The position numbers were made by a program, and so were the translations under genes. A stretch of DNA of 64,000 bases, from positions 8,759,411-8,823,410 of the forward strand of contig CM038467.1 of NCBI GenBank assembly GCA_021464415.1, read 5' to 3'. This DNA comes from Lonicera japonica. Lineage: Eukaryota > Streptophyta > Magnoliopsida > Dipsacales > Caprifoliaceae. How positions within the stretch are numbered: position 1 is the stretch's first letter; every line of letters starts with the position of its first letter. The notes beneath the pieces are model-generated. The model made no database searches, was not told where the DNA came from, and saw only the letters and a list, made by a program, of their open reading frames with translations. Positions 10,320-23,078 of the stretch are shown here, one piece after another.

Positions 10320-12890
10320 AGCTGTTAAGCGTTGTACCCTATCCTGCCCCTCCACCCTTATTTTTAGGGTTTTGAGGTCTATTGGAATTTACCGCCATAT
10401 CCCTGCCTCGCTTCATTTTAATTTTTTCTTGTCGCATAAGAATGACATAATTACCAACTCCCCAGGCCCAGGTCGACTGGGTTCCCGCAGTAAATAAAAC
10501 AATTATTGCCAGCCAGCCATACGTGAGTAAATATAAATACAGTATTAATTAACACACCTCATGAAGAAAAAATAATTAATTACTCTCTATTTGATAATCA
10601 TTCCCAAAAGTAATTTTTTACTTTTTTTTTTCTAATACACAATAAAATACATTAAGATGAACGTTCGATTGAAGAAAGGGACATTGCCAATATCAATTAC
10701 ACAAATATCAACTATTTGCATAACCAATGGTGGATCTAAAATTTTACTTTGAGGTGGGCTGATGATAAAAAAAAAATTAAAAAAAAAATTGAGAAAATAT
10801 TAATAACGATTTTCCCCTTTTCCAAGCATAAAACATTTTGAAATTAATTTTGTGTTTGGCTAAAAAATGTATAGACTAATTTTTCTCAAAATTTCAGTTT
10901 CAAAGCCTTAAGATTAGGTTCCGAAATACAACGAAAAATTAATTAAAATATATATGACAGTTAATTATTAAAACTGAGCCTTTAAAATATAAGCTCTTAG
11001 AAAAAAATTAAATATAAGTATTAGTCCAACTGGAAGCAATAATACTCTAATAATAATAAAAAAAAATTTGCATATAATATATATTAAATAAATTGAAGTA
11101 CTAAACAATAAATTAAGAAATGAACAAACAATACTCTAAATCTCTAATAGTAAAATAAATAATATATATAAATTCAAGCCCCTCTCTTTCCCCCTCCCAC
11201 TTAAGGCTTGAATAACTGGATCTATCACGTGCAATAGCGCATATTAAAAAAAATTAATAATATATACAAATTATTATGGCCGTATGGTACTCAAATGTTT
11301 TTATGAACTTGGAATAAATTTATTAGTTATATAAACAATATATAATATAATATGTATTAAGTGAACTAAGAGTATCGTTGATAAAAAAAAACAATTTGGA
11401 CTAAAAAAAATCAAGAGCATCAGTGGTTAGTTTAGATGGATAGAATAATGGCCTAAATTATTGACAAAAGTCAAGTGAGCCAGACTCCTATTTAATTCAT
11501 TAGTATTCTAACTATTTATTTATTTTTTTGAATGGGTTGGATTGAGTTGATTTAGGTTGAGTTGGGGTAGGGTGGAGTGGAGTGGACTAGGCTGGGCTGG
11601 ACTGCTGTTTAATATTTATGAGTACTATAAGTAATTTTTTTTTTGTGGGGTGGGCTCTAGCCCAGCTCCCCCCGCTCTCTATGCCAGTGTGCATAACCTC
11701 TAGATGTAAAAGTAATTTTATTTTTAGTTACAATTTAATTTCTTTTATTAACTAGAATAAATTTTGTCATCTCTTTCCTTTTTTGAAAATTATTATATAA
11801 AATTAAATTCGATAGTTTTGAACGAGAAGTACTTCAACCAAATACAAATTATAATTTCCAATATTTTTTTAATGTTTTCTAACTCCTAATTAATTTCAAA
11901 AATTATTGTCAGTTTACAATTGATTTACATAAAAAATGGTATAAAAATAAATTAAAGTAATTCCACTTAAAATATGAACCAAATAATGCATTTTCCTAAT
12001 AAATCAACCCCTTCTCAAAATCTCATAGGAGTCAAATTAGGGGCGGATCCAAGAAAGAAGGGTTTTAGGGCTAAAGATGGACAGCAAGAGGTGGACTAAA
12101 ATAAAATAAAATATTATATATAGTCAAAAAAACCTTCTCTGGGCTGGAGCCCTTTTTGCAAGGGTTGGGTCGGCCCCTGAATCAAATATAATATTTTGTC
12201 TTTTTTCCTCTTTGTTTTGTCAAAACTAAGGTCATATTTGGTGGTTTTTTATTTTTAAAATTATTTTATTTTATTTTTTCTTTTTATAAATTTTTTTAAA
12301 ATATTATAATTTAAAATTTAAAAATTAAAATTAAATAAAAAAAATATATATTTGAAACAACTCGTCGAGATCTATAAAATAAGATCTATTGTGATTATTT
12401 TTTGAAAAAAATTTATGAGATTTTTTAGTTGGTTGAAAAAAAACTGAGACAAAAACTAAATTCACTTTTCAACATACTTCCAAATTCTACTAAATCCCAA
12501 AATTTTAAAACTCAACTTAAAACATCACCTAAATCTTCAAAAATCATACGGAAAGGAGCAATTTTTTTAAAATTGATCATTTTAATTCAACTGATTGCCT
12601 CGTTATATTTTTGAAAAACGTTTTTTAAAAATTCCAATGCAATTATACTGAAAGTTCAAAAAATGTAATGATATTTATTGATTGTTTCTTCTAAAGAAAA
12701 TAAAAAGAAAGAAAGTTCAGGAAATGTAGTTACACGTCTTTGAACATGAATAAAAATTATACTTTGCGGTAAAGTTTACCCAAAGCTCCCCAAACCATTT
12801 AGCCGGGTTTTTTTCCTAACCTTTTTCTGGACTATTGCCCCAACAGTGAGGGGAGGGAATAAGAATTTAGCGTTTAGGGGGGCAAATTAG
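10320..12890. other. intergenic, AT-rich with repeat remnants
   Basis: No gene. A G-rich pentamer-like stretch (GGGTTGGATTGAGTTG to GGTAGGGTGGAGTGGAGTGG) lies near 11532-11600. Phrases such as GTGGATCTAAAATTTTACTT (10731) and GGGGTGGGCTCTAGCCCAG (11647) resemble edges of old repeats. A small TIR element occupies about 12038-12180. The rest is poly-A/T-rich. Confidence 0.5.
12038..12180. mobile_element. short TIR element (about 140 bp)
   Basis: Begins TAGGGGCGGATCCAAG and ends TTGGGTCGGCCCCTGA: terminal inverted repeats AGGGGC-GA-CCAA. TCAAAT is present just outside both ends (12032-12037, 12182-12187), a possible target duplication. Internal GGGCTGGAGCCC is a further small palindrome. Non-coding. 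Confidence 0.45.
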
Positions 12891-12892
12891 TA

Positions 12893-14360
12893 TTGATTGA
12901 GTCAGTTTTAGATAGCATTATTATTTATTATCTTTCAATTTTTAAAATTCCGTCGAAAGTGGCGTTAATAATAGAAAAATTAATGAGGAACTTTTTATGG
13001 GAAGGGAGCGAGGAGGATAAGACGGACCACTTAGTGAAGTGGGAGAAAGTGAGTAAACCAAAGTCGTTAGGAAGTTTGGGAGTGAGTAATTTAGTAGCTA
13101 GGAATAAAGCTCTCTTGAATAAGTGGCTTTGGATATTCCGGTTAGAAATTGAATCATTATGTCACTACGTTATCAGAAGCAAATAAATGGGTGAGATGCT
13201 AATGAAAGGTGGGGGTTTCTTGTAGAAGTCCATGGAAATTTATTTGTCAAGGCCTTCCTTTTTCCTTCAAGTTGGGGTTAGGCAAAGGGATAAAATCAGA
13301 TTTTGGGTAGGGGATGCTCCTTTGTCAATTTGTTTTCCGTGCCTCTTCAATCTATCCTCTCTACGTAATTCCACTAATGATAATATGATTGCTCTGGACT
13401 CGTCTTCGTTAATTTCTAGGAGGTTGGGCTTTCATAGAAATTTAAAAGATTTATAGAAATGTGCTTCCCTCTTCTTAGATAATATTCAAATTCCGGGGGG
13501 GGGATTCGTCTGGAATTTTTTTCATGTCAATCTTTTTTCAAACACCTTATCGATTCTATGCATTCTGCTGTGGATGATAGATGGAAATTTATTTGGAACG
13601 GGAGTATTCTTTCAAAAGTCAAATTCTTTGTTTCGGTGGCTTTTAAGAAGCAGCTTAATACTTGTGATTTAATCAAAAAAGAAGGCCTTACTTATGTCTA
13701 TCATTTTAATGACGTGTTCTTTGTAAATCAAATTGGAAAGATTTTGATTACTTATTCTTACATTGTCCCCGTACATATTTCATGCGGACAAAAGTGTTTA
13801 GAGCTTTTCAAGTTTAGGTTGTTATGCCTGAGTTGGAAGGAGGTATCGAAGATTCAATGGATCCAAGTAAAAACCAAAAAGAGAACCAAAGTCCCATGGA
13901 GTTGCATTTTCATGGCGGTCTTTTGGTGCATTTGGACTTAAAGAAATAAAAGATTTTTTTATAATAAGGAGAGCAAAAAGGAGAGTGTTTGGGATAGAGT
14001 GCTTTACGGATTTACCTATCCTCAATTTGGGCATCCCCATCAAAGGAGTTCTCCGGGTTGGGTGTTTGATTGTATAATGCATAATTGGATTGAAGTGTTC
14101 TTTTGAACCCCTTCCTTTTTGTTTCTCCCTTTTTTTTTTCCAGAAGTTAGATAGCTAGATACCTGTCTTTTGTGTTTTATCCCCTTTTTTTTTCTCCCTT
14201 CATAGGGTAAGGATAGTTTCTTGTATTTTTTTTGTTTTTTGAGATCCCTAATTTGTAGTTGTTATGGTTTTTAGGGTTCTCAGTTGGGACGTCTTGTCCC
14301 CTCTTCATTATCTTGTAATATTTCTTTTTTGTGGCAATGAAATTTCAGTTTCTTATCTAT
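12893..14360 (+). pseudogene. decayed LINE: RT C-terminus and zf-RVT
   Basis: Translations in shifting frames follow the order of plant L1-type ORF2 ends. First comes the post-RT segment (YYLSIFKIPSKVALIIEK, MRNFLWEGSEEDKTDHLVKW, GSLGVSNLVARNKALLNKW), then WVGDAPLSICFPCLFNLS (12893-13456). A zf-RVT-like segment (WKFIWNGSILSKVKFFV, then VPWSCIFMAVFWCIWT) follows at 13558-13950. The RT core and endonuclease are absent: a 5'-truncated copy with several frameshifts and stops. A 3' UTR-like tail (CTTGTAATATTTCTTTTTTG, GCAATGAAATTTCAG) runs to about 14360. Confidence 0.75.
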
Positions 14361-16457
14361 CAAGTCACATTACATTGTTCGTCTATCATTCTTTATATCT
14401 GAGTAATGTCACATCACATTTGTTCTATTTTTCACAGTGCACAAACCTCAAAACCCACCTCAATTAGTGTTACTGGCCGAAACATAGCCCATTAGGCATT
14501 ACCCTAGTTGCTTATAAAATAAACTGAATTCAAATCTTGGAGCCTGTGGCTTCTCAATTATGCCGTGAGTGAATTCCTCCTGTGCGCAAAAATGTTTCTA
14601 ATCTTGTCACTCGTCTCATATCCAATGTTCTGAAAATCGCTGGACGCTAGGTAGCTACTAGGTTGAAGAAGGGGGACAGGCGCCCAGAAAATTAATCGCA
14701 GATTAATTGAATAAATGAATTTTTATTATAACTATTATTTTAAATAACATTATGCTAATCAAATACAAGAAGCCACATAACACTTGATGATGGAGTTGAA
14801 TTGTAAAGACAGGGAGAGGGTGTGCTTGATTGAGTTGTGTCGTAGAGTGCGTGTGTTGACTTGTAGGGATACTTCTCTATCTCTAAATGCTTGAATCGTC
14901 TGAATTGTAGAGGAACGAATAGATGTGTTTGGGAGAGGAGGAGGGGGTTGATTTTTAAGGAAAAAAAAAATGCCCGTCATTGATTTGACCAATAAACCCC
15001 GATTTACACGATTAATCCCCTCTGTTTTTGCTACCAAACGACTAGGGCATAATCCAGCGTTTGGATGCCAACTTGCCCCTAGGCACCAATTAATCCCGAT
15101 TTTTAGAACACTCGTTATATCACATCTAATTAGAAGTGAAAAGCTACAAATCACACTAATTATGTTGTGTTTAAGTGGTTCATTCTCATCGCACATACTC
15201 GAATCCCACCAAATACGAATTGAAGAAATAAATAAGCTGCGAAAATATTCATCGTCGAGCTTTTGGGTGTTCATAATTTAATCTGAACAGACTGATCCAA
15301 TTTCAATCCACTCCGGTTTTATTGAATTTGAGGGCTTGATTGGACTGGATTCAATACTTTCTACTTAAAACAGTTTAAAACCGATCCAATCCGATTGCCT
15401 CATCATAGTTAAGTAGTTTATATGTTTTAGACCTATTCAATTCTTATATTTTTTTTGGATATTAGATTGCAACCACTAAAACCCATCCAATGCAACCTTC
15501 ATTTGAAGTGGATTGGATTATGGCTTGGTTTTGGTTGAATTCCAAACAAATTAGAGTTTCACAGTTTAGTCTCGGTGCAGTTGTGAACATGAATATTTGG
15601 GAATTGTTACGCCATTTAAAGTAATTCTTCGAATTTTTATGTCATCTAGTGCATAATTTAAGGCTTAAAATTATACGCTGCTAAGACAAATCATAAATTC
15701 AACTGAATTTAAATGCAGTGTAGCAAATTGCTCATCATTTGTTAAGATTCTGTCATAGATATGAAAACAAAAGCTACATATGATGCTTACCTTTACCATC
15801 CATAATACAGACACCGCACATATGTATGCATCCTTAGCTTCTTTTGGTCTTCTTTTGCCTGCCTAGAAGAAATATCTTGTCAAGATGAAATGTACGCATT
15901 TCCTCCATTTAACAGTTGGAAAACAAATATTATCAAGTTTTGTAGCATATACTATTTTATCCTTCTCATTAAAGGTGAACTTTCTTCACAACTTAAGATA
16001 ATTCCCAATTTAAGATCCCATGTTTGAATTTCGCACTTTTTAAAGGTTTTAGTAATTTCAACAAAATCAATGGTCAATGGTTCAAATGAGAACTTGTTTA
16101 TTATCGTGAGATTTGGTAATCTGATTATGTCCCAAAACGGAAAGGTATTCTTAATTTTGACGTCCAAGAATGAATAGTGGATTCTTAATTAGGGACAAAG
16201 CGAGTAAATACTATGTTTTCTATGTACATAAATATATATTATGCATTTTAGGAAGGTTTCTATACAAGAAAATTTCCACAAACAGAGAGTTACCTGATCG
16301 ATCATCTGATCATCCCTAAGTCCCTAACAACTGCATTACAACAGCTAGCATTCTGTGAAGGCAAAGCACGAATAATGTATTCCCGGGCCCCAATTGTTGA
16401 AACTTTATATGGTTCCCTTTTTCAACCCCGTTTTAATGTCAAATTCCAAGAATAACA
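14361..16457. other. intergenic, 3' of PPR gene
   Basis: No gene is supported. Around 14470-14560, GAATTCAAATCTTGG resembles a tRNA-type B box, but a matching A box is not clear. The longest open frame (14759-15274, minus) shows no protein-family features. The PPR 3' UTR lies in the last few hundred bases. Confidence 0.45.
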
Positions 16458-18695
16458 TTAGTAACCAACTCGATTGGAACCATAAGGTCTTGAACGAGTC
16501 TTCTTATTCTTCCAAAATTCATCTTTCTTCCCTTTCCTCTTCTCCTTCACCATTCCCATCTTGCTATTAATTATACCAAGTATAGCACTCCTATCTTTAC
16601 TGTTCTTTATCGCAGCTTTTACATCCAAAATCGACCTCAGCTTCTGATAAGATTTGGCATCGGGCACTTGCCCACTTTTCACCATCTGTTTATGATAGTA
16701 AAATGCCCTCTTAAAATCACAAGCACGAACATACGCACGTATCATAGTGCAATACGTAATAGAGTCCGGTTTTAAATTAAGAGTTGCCATCTCTTTCAAA
16801 AGCTGTGGCAACTTCGACTCTTGCCCTCCCCTTGCATAAGCATTCATAAGCATATTATATGTCATCACCGTTGGTTGAAAGCCGATCTTCCCAAATTCCC
16901 CCACTACATCTCTTGCTTCAACATAGTGACCTTGTTTAGCAAACCCGTCGAGGAGAATATTGTAAGTATCCCTCGTCCCTTCAATTTTATCTTTGATCAT
17001 CATTTCCCAAACTTTCATTAGCGCCTCGGTGTCACCGGTGCGTCGAAATGCATCAAGTAGGGCCGTATAAGTTTCTATGCAGGGTTTTATTCCCTCCCTT
17101 TGCATGTCCTCAAATGCAATATACGCTTTCTCACACCAACCACTACTTGAATAAGCATGTATAAGAGCTGCATATGACTGTGAAGAAGGTTTTATACCAA
17201 CTTTCTTCATCCTCGAGAATGCATCTGCAGCCATATCAGTCATTTTCTTTTGCCTACCATAGGTGCTGATCAAACAATTATATGATTCGACACTGGGCGA
17301 TAGGCCGAGCTCTTCCATCTCTAGCAATAGTTTCTCAATTATTTCGGGCTGCATTCTTCTGCTATATCCATTCATTAAAATGTTATATGTAGCCGTGGTA
17401 GGCGAAATTCCCTTTGCTCTCATTTCGGCAAAAAGACCTTCGGCTTCTTCAATTTGGTCCGATTTAGCATAAGCGTCCATCAAAGTGTTATAAACAACAG
17501 CATCGGAAGAAATCCCCCTTCTCTCCATTTCTAATTGGATAATTAGGGCTTCTTTCTTCAACCCCTCATCGCAGAAAGACTTGATTAGAGAGCCCGTTAC
17601 TTCCAAACTCCACGGGTCCCCTTTCACGTTTGTTTTTCGAAAGAACTCCAATGCCTCTTTGGCACTGTTGCCATTTTCTCTCATGATTGTAATCATTATA
17701 GAACACGTTAAATGATCCGGCTGGACCTTCTCTTTTGCCATTGTCTCGTACACTTTCCAAGCATCATCATACCTAATACAAGAAAATTGATTACAAATTA
17801 AAGATACGTCTTAGCAAGTTGCATCACCATGTGAATACCATAAAGTTTGTGAATATGTATATAACTATATAGAGTGCTTAAAAATGACTGCTCAAAAAAA
17901 AAAGCAATGGACAAATATCACGATGAAATGAAGAATTTGCTCAAATGCCTCAATTTCACAAATGTCTAGTCATAAGACTTCAAATAAACACAACCGAAAA
18001 ATAAAATAAAATAAAATAAGCATGATACTATGTAAAAATTGGTGTCAAATACTGTAAAAAATATACCTCCCACAGCACAAAAGACCCGATAATGCCGAAT
18101 TATAAACATGAACATCCCTAAATTGCTTAGCAGCGGGCAAATTCCGAACCAAAACCATCAACTTATCACCCATTCCTGATCTCCCCATCAATGGAAACAG
18201 AACCGAACACGCCCGACCGGTAACCAAAGATGGCTCCTGAAGACCCATCCATTCAAAGAAATACAAACAACCCATTAGAAGACCCTCCTGACCCATCAAA
18301 TCCAGTAATTGCACACACTCTCTCTCACTAACCTTCCCTTTGTAAGGCCCCATAGGCTCCCCCAAAGTCGAATTCTCGGGCAAATTCCGAGCAATTTGCA
18401 GAATCTCACCCACCACACCTCCAATTGAGGCGTCTGACCGCAAATTTATGGAACCCAAATCCTCATTCTCCAATTCTAGTTCCTGTTGTTGGAGAAAGGG
18501 AGGGGAAATTGGAGATGAAGAAAGGGAAGTGGGAGTGTTTGAATAAGAAGGGGAAGAAGTGGCATAGAAGGGAAATTTTCTTCTGGGTGGGGGCCGTTGA
18601 GAACGAAAGAGCTTGTTGGGGAGTGAAGAATGGACAGAGTGGAGAGGGCAAATTAGTGGAAGAGAAGAAGGTAAGGAATGGTAGTTGAGAGCCAT
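16458..18695 (-). CDS. P-type pentatricopeptide repeat protein, chloroplast-targeted
   Basis: Two exons on the minus strand: 18695-18067 and 17772-16458, joined at AG|G (Arg), 647 aa. Residues 1-60 are rich in Ser, Pro and Arg with few acidic residues (MALNYHSLPSSLPLICPLHS), typical of a plastid transit peptide. From about residue 200 there are roughly 11 tandem 35-residue P-type PPR motifs, each beginning like VVYNTLMDAYAKSDQIEEA or ATYNILMNGYSR and ending GI(S/K)P(T/S/D). No E or DYW extension; the tail is basic (KEKRKGKKDEFWKNKK). PPR proteins bind specific organelle RNAs, for example for processing, stability, splicing or translation. Overall architecture and the basic tail resemble Arabidopsis At5g50280 (EMB1006), but I cannot confirm orthology. 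The gene appears intact. Confidence 0.92.
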
Positions 18696-20800
18696 TATTG
18701 CCTTTTAAGACTGTTTCTGGGTCTGCATAAATGGCGGTGAGTGCACCACAATCACGGTTTTATGCCTTTATCGGTTGCCCACGCAGAACATCTCTATGAC
18801 AATCCTTTCTATGCAACACTATATAGTACTTTACTCTCTTCCAGTCTCAATAGTCACCCATTTTTTTATTTTAAATTATACTCCCTCATAATAGTTAAGA
18901 AAAATATCTATTAATGTAATTAAAAATATAAACGTACACCCTTTTTTCTTAATTAATCCTTATTTAATAAACTCACAAATTTATTTTTATTTAAATATCT
19001 AGGACATTATTTAGGGGAATTTAACTCATTGGAATTAGCATTGGATGTTCACATTGGAAAGAAATTTGGAAAGCTATTAACAACATTAATTTTTTATGCT
19101 TTACCCTATACTACTTACTCCAATAAAAATAGTATATTTGGAATATATATTTTTAAATATGAAAAGTGGACTATAATTTGGGATGAACGGAAAAAGAATA
19201 GTGGACTATTTTTGCAAGGCGAATAAAGTATTAATTAGTAGTATAAATAATAATAATAATTAATAATCTTAAAAGAAGCAATTAAACTAAACTAAACACC
19301 TTTTTGTTTTAACTCATGTAATTAAACCAAAACTAAACGGACCTACCAAACTAAACACAGACCTCCGAACTCTCTGCTTCTTCCTCCATTTTTTATCTCT
19401 TCTTTTCTTTTCCTACCTCTCCACCAATAATGAACTCCAAGCTTTTCGCCATTAACGACTTCTGTCCTTTCCACCATTGACGACCTTCGAAACTTAATAT
19501 GAAATTATACTCGACCTAACGCGACCAATTAAATAGTAAACGGCTCGGTGCAAATAAGTCGAGTCCAATAAGATTTTCATTCAATGTTACTCGGCGATAA
19601 TCCACCAAGTGTGAAGGCATATTGCTCGGCTTAAAATAACCGAGTGTGATAAGAGAAGGTCGGTGCAGATCTGCCAAGTCAAGCCAACTCTAATCTTTGA
19701 TCGGCTGAAATCCAACTGATTAAGTTGCACAAATTTCAGCCCTTATAAACTGAGCAAACATTCTTCATTTGTATAAGCCAAAAATGTTTGCTTGGCTATG
19801 ATCAACCGAGTTGTTTCACTCCTATTCGATTATGTATAGCCGAGTATATTAAAAACATATTATGTTTTATGGCTTGCAAACCAAAATTTAATTTGCCCAA
19901 TTGCTCTGTTATATTCCTGAAAATTTACTTCTTTTAATGATATAAGAACTTGATGGTTTGTAATTGGGGTTTTGGAAAGTGGGTATGTAAAGAAGTATTA
20001 AAATGTGCTCTATTTATTTGATGGTTTTGGAGGCTTATTTTTTGTAAAATTATGAGGTTGTAAAGAAGTATAAACGTGCTATATTTTTTTTTCCAAACTT
20101 ATTGCTTTTGGTGCTGGTCTTTTTCTAGGTTTGTGTTGGTGCTAGTCTTTGCTTTTGGGTCTGTGAGTTTTGTAATTGACTGTTTGTGATGGAGGTGTTA
20201 TTCAGGGTAAATTTTAGAGAGAGATAATCATAATAATGATGGGATTAATTAATTAATAAACAATTATTGATTATTGTAGTTGTGTGGTAATAGTAAATTT
20301 TTTAATTTTTTTAGAGGAGTGTTACAGAGTGGTTTAGAGGGTGGCAACAGTGCGAACCTTATATTTTTAGGGTACAAACTATCAATTTAATTTGTATCTT
20401 TCGGTTGGGCATTGTAATTCACAAGTAATAATAATACTTTTGACGAGACATTGTTTAAGATTAATGATATTATCTCTTGAAAAAAATAGTTCTAGTGACA
20501 AGAAAATATTTTAAAAGAATCATGTAAAGTGCCATTAAAAATAATTTTAAAGTATTATAATATTTGTGTGAAGTGATAATATTATTACCTTTTTTTAATT
20601 ATTTTTACATTTACTAATATTTTTTTAATTACCTTGTTTGATGTTAAAATTTTATTTAGTTTCACTCAATTATTTAGTTTCCTTTCGCTCGTTAAAATTT
20701 TTATTTGTTTATATTCCACAATGAGTGCCTTTATTTTATATTAATGTATTTCACTTGCATACACAAGTGCGTGTTTAATTACTTCATTTGTAATATATGT
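18696..20800. other. intergenic: PPR promoter and repeat-bearing DNA
   Basis: The first few hundred bases are the PPR promoter side. 19380-19500 is CT-rich (TCTTCCTCC, TTCTTTTCTTTTCC). 19544-19730 holds a degenerate tandem repeat listed separately. The remainder is AT-rich without a credible gene. Confidence 0.45.
19544..19730. repeat. degenerate tandem repeat, CTCGG...CCGAGTGTGATAAG units
   Basis: Five related units start at about 19544, 19590, 19625, 19659 and 19700 (spacing 46, 35, 34, 41). Each begins (C/A/G)TCGG(C/T) followed by (A/G)AAAT or a variant and then an (A/C)CGAGT-like phrase; examples are CTCGGCTTAAAATAACCGAG and CTCGGCGATAATCCACCAAG. GC content is higher than the flanks. It may be the edge of an LTR or a minisatellite. 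Confidence 0.5.
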
Positions 20801-21317
20801 TGACTCGGCACATATACATAAGTAAATGGTTTTTCATTCATATGCACCGAAAATATATATGTTACAATTAAATCCTATGAACCTTAATTTTGAATCGCGT
20901 ATCATACCAATTACTAAGAGATAGAAACAGAAATGTGTATCCGAATCCATGACGATGACTTAGTTGAAAACGTGAATATAGCCTTCCAATCATTTTCCCT
21001 TATAAACTTGGGTTTCTCCTTTTGAGAGGATTTAGGAAAAATGTCATTAGGGATAGATTGGGGACCATAACCCCTTATTTATAATTTTTCATATGGCGGT
21101 TAGCAGCAGTTGGAGACTTCCACTATTTCTAATTATGCCCCTCATAGAATTAGAAATTGCCAATAGGTATCTACACATTAATTCAATGACAAATATACCC
21201 CGAAGCCTATTTAAAACCTTAGTTCGATCACTTGAGTTTAGGCTTATAAATGATAACACACACATTAATTATATACATGTGTGGTCCCAAATTGTATTAA
21301 TACAAAATTAATCCAAC
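20800..21317 (-). repeat. 3' LTR of the Copia element (approximate)
   Basis: Starts on the minus strand at TGTTGGAT, directly after the polypurine tract. Bases 21172-21310 match 23938-24110 closely, apart from a short indel and the AT expansion of the other copy. The distal end is not defined by a clear CA or target duplication. Confidence 0.5.
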
Positions 21318-22079
21318 AATCTCCCACTGGACCACATATGTATCCTGATAAATGTGTTAACCTTAGTGAGCTCCAAAACTTGTTATCATGACCTGAGGGT
21401 ATCCAAAACAATCTCGTCCATCAACTATATTAATATAGGATCAAAGAGGCCTTTGTTACATTAATCGTAACTTGACCCATCAATGGTCACGTATACCAAT
21501 ACAACCAAATGACATAGATCAATCATGGCGTGTAGCATGGAAATTACATGCAATGTGATCTACACATGCCTATTTCCAATTGGTCCTACTTTACTTGATT
21601 GAGATCAATCCTTAAACTTTTCACTTAACGTCATTACCATAATGGAAAGCAAACATTCAGAGTTAAAACCAAATCCTTTATTCGATTCAAAAATACAAGT
21701 ATACTCAAATAGAAGCAATTAGCCACAAACTCCCACTAAACTGTCACACCATCAAGTAAACAATACCCCATGACCAAGTTGACCGCAATGGCCAGCCTTC
21801 GGTGAGTAGATTTGTATTTTAGTGGAATTGTCCTTATGTGCTCTATTTATACTTGTCAACTATGAACTTATCTTCTTAATAATAAGAAGACCTCGATTTC
21901 ACAATAAAATTTTAATGATTCTTTAATACCTTATGTAGCTTTTATGGCAATCATAACCTTAATACATAATCAGAATACCGAATGATCTCAAACTGATATG
22001 ATTCCAAAATATGAGCATGTAATCTTTATGAATACTGTAAAATCTTGATTGCTGCCTCTATTAGTGCATTCCTAAAACA

Positions 22080-22670
22080 TATACCAAACATCCATTACTT
22101 CATATGCTAAAACCAAATGCGTTGGAACTTAACCATGAATAATATTTCCAATAGCCAATACTTATGGAAACTTTATACATAATTTGTGTCCTTTAACAAT
22201 AGGAATATCCCTTGGAATTTAGACTTGTACGCCAGAAAATCTGATAAGATATTTTCCTAATATAACTCTTTTGCAATAACCCAATGATAACTTAAAACTT
22301 TAGTATTTATGCAAAAGAGTACATCTCTAAAATCTTTCAACTTAAAATTCTTTATATGAAATTTCTCGAGTTCGTATGATAAACCTATATCATTATCAAC
22401 AAGTAGAATATTATCTACATAATCCCCATAAATATCAATTTACTCCCACTGATCTTAGGGTATATACTAGCATCCATCACCTTAGCCTCGAAACCGTATG
22501 GGGTGATAAATTGATGGAATCTGTAGTACCAATCACAAGCAATTTGCCTGGAAACATAGATGGATTTCTTGATTTGCAAATTGTATATCTTGTATCTCCT
22601 TGATATTAAACTTTGCAGTTGCACTGTATATGTTATTTCTTCAATATTTCCACTGAGAAATAACACCTTA
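22080..22670 (-). pseudogene. Copia reverse transcriptase remnant
   Basis: Minus-strand translation gives segments in the order of Copia RT: LQIKKSIYVSRQIACDWYYR, then FHQFITPYGFEAKVMDASIY, then PKISGSKLIF. After a one-base frame change comes YVDNILLVDNDIGLSYELEK. The catalytic YVDD reads YVDN here, and stops and frameshifts follow, so the copy is dead. Family assignment rests on this motif order. Confidence 0.75.
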
Positions 22671-23078
22671 ATATACGTCTATGTATATGAGTTTCCTGGA
22701 CGATATTTTGTCTTGAGGTGATTGAGTTTGACTTTTCTAAAATTATTAATCTTTATTGAGAAGCTTCTTTATTGTTGTCTTGATAGTCTAAATTTTCTTG
22801 ATTTTCTTAATTATCTCTTCACCAGTTAATCAAAATTAAAATTCTGATTACTATCAATAATATCTGACAAGAAAATTGACAACTTCTTAAAGACAACATT
22901 TTAAAATTTATGTCCCCCCCTAACTCAATATCCTCAAGAAAAATCTATAATGATGTTGGCAAAAATAAAAGTAGAACTAAAAAAATAAATTGAATATCAA
23001 TTCAGCATGCTCACAATTATTATAGCAGTTGTTATACACATAACATTTAATCCAATAATCAAGAATGGGGTCCCTCTC

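Noticed and set aside
14759..15274. 171-codon open frame on the minus strand
   Set aside because: No domain pattern, no splice or promoter context, and low-complexity segments (SLSLSLQF, FFFLKNQPPPP). Most likely a chance frame.
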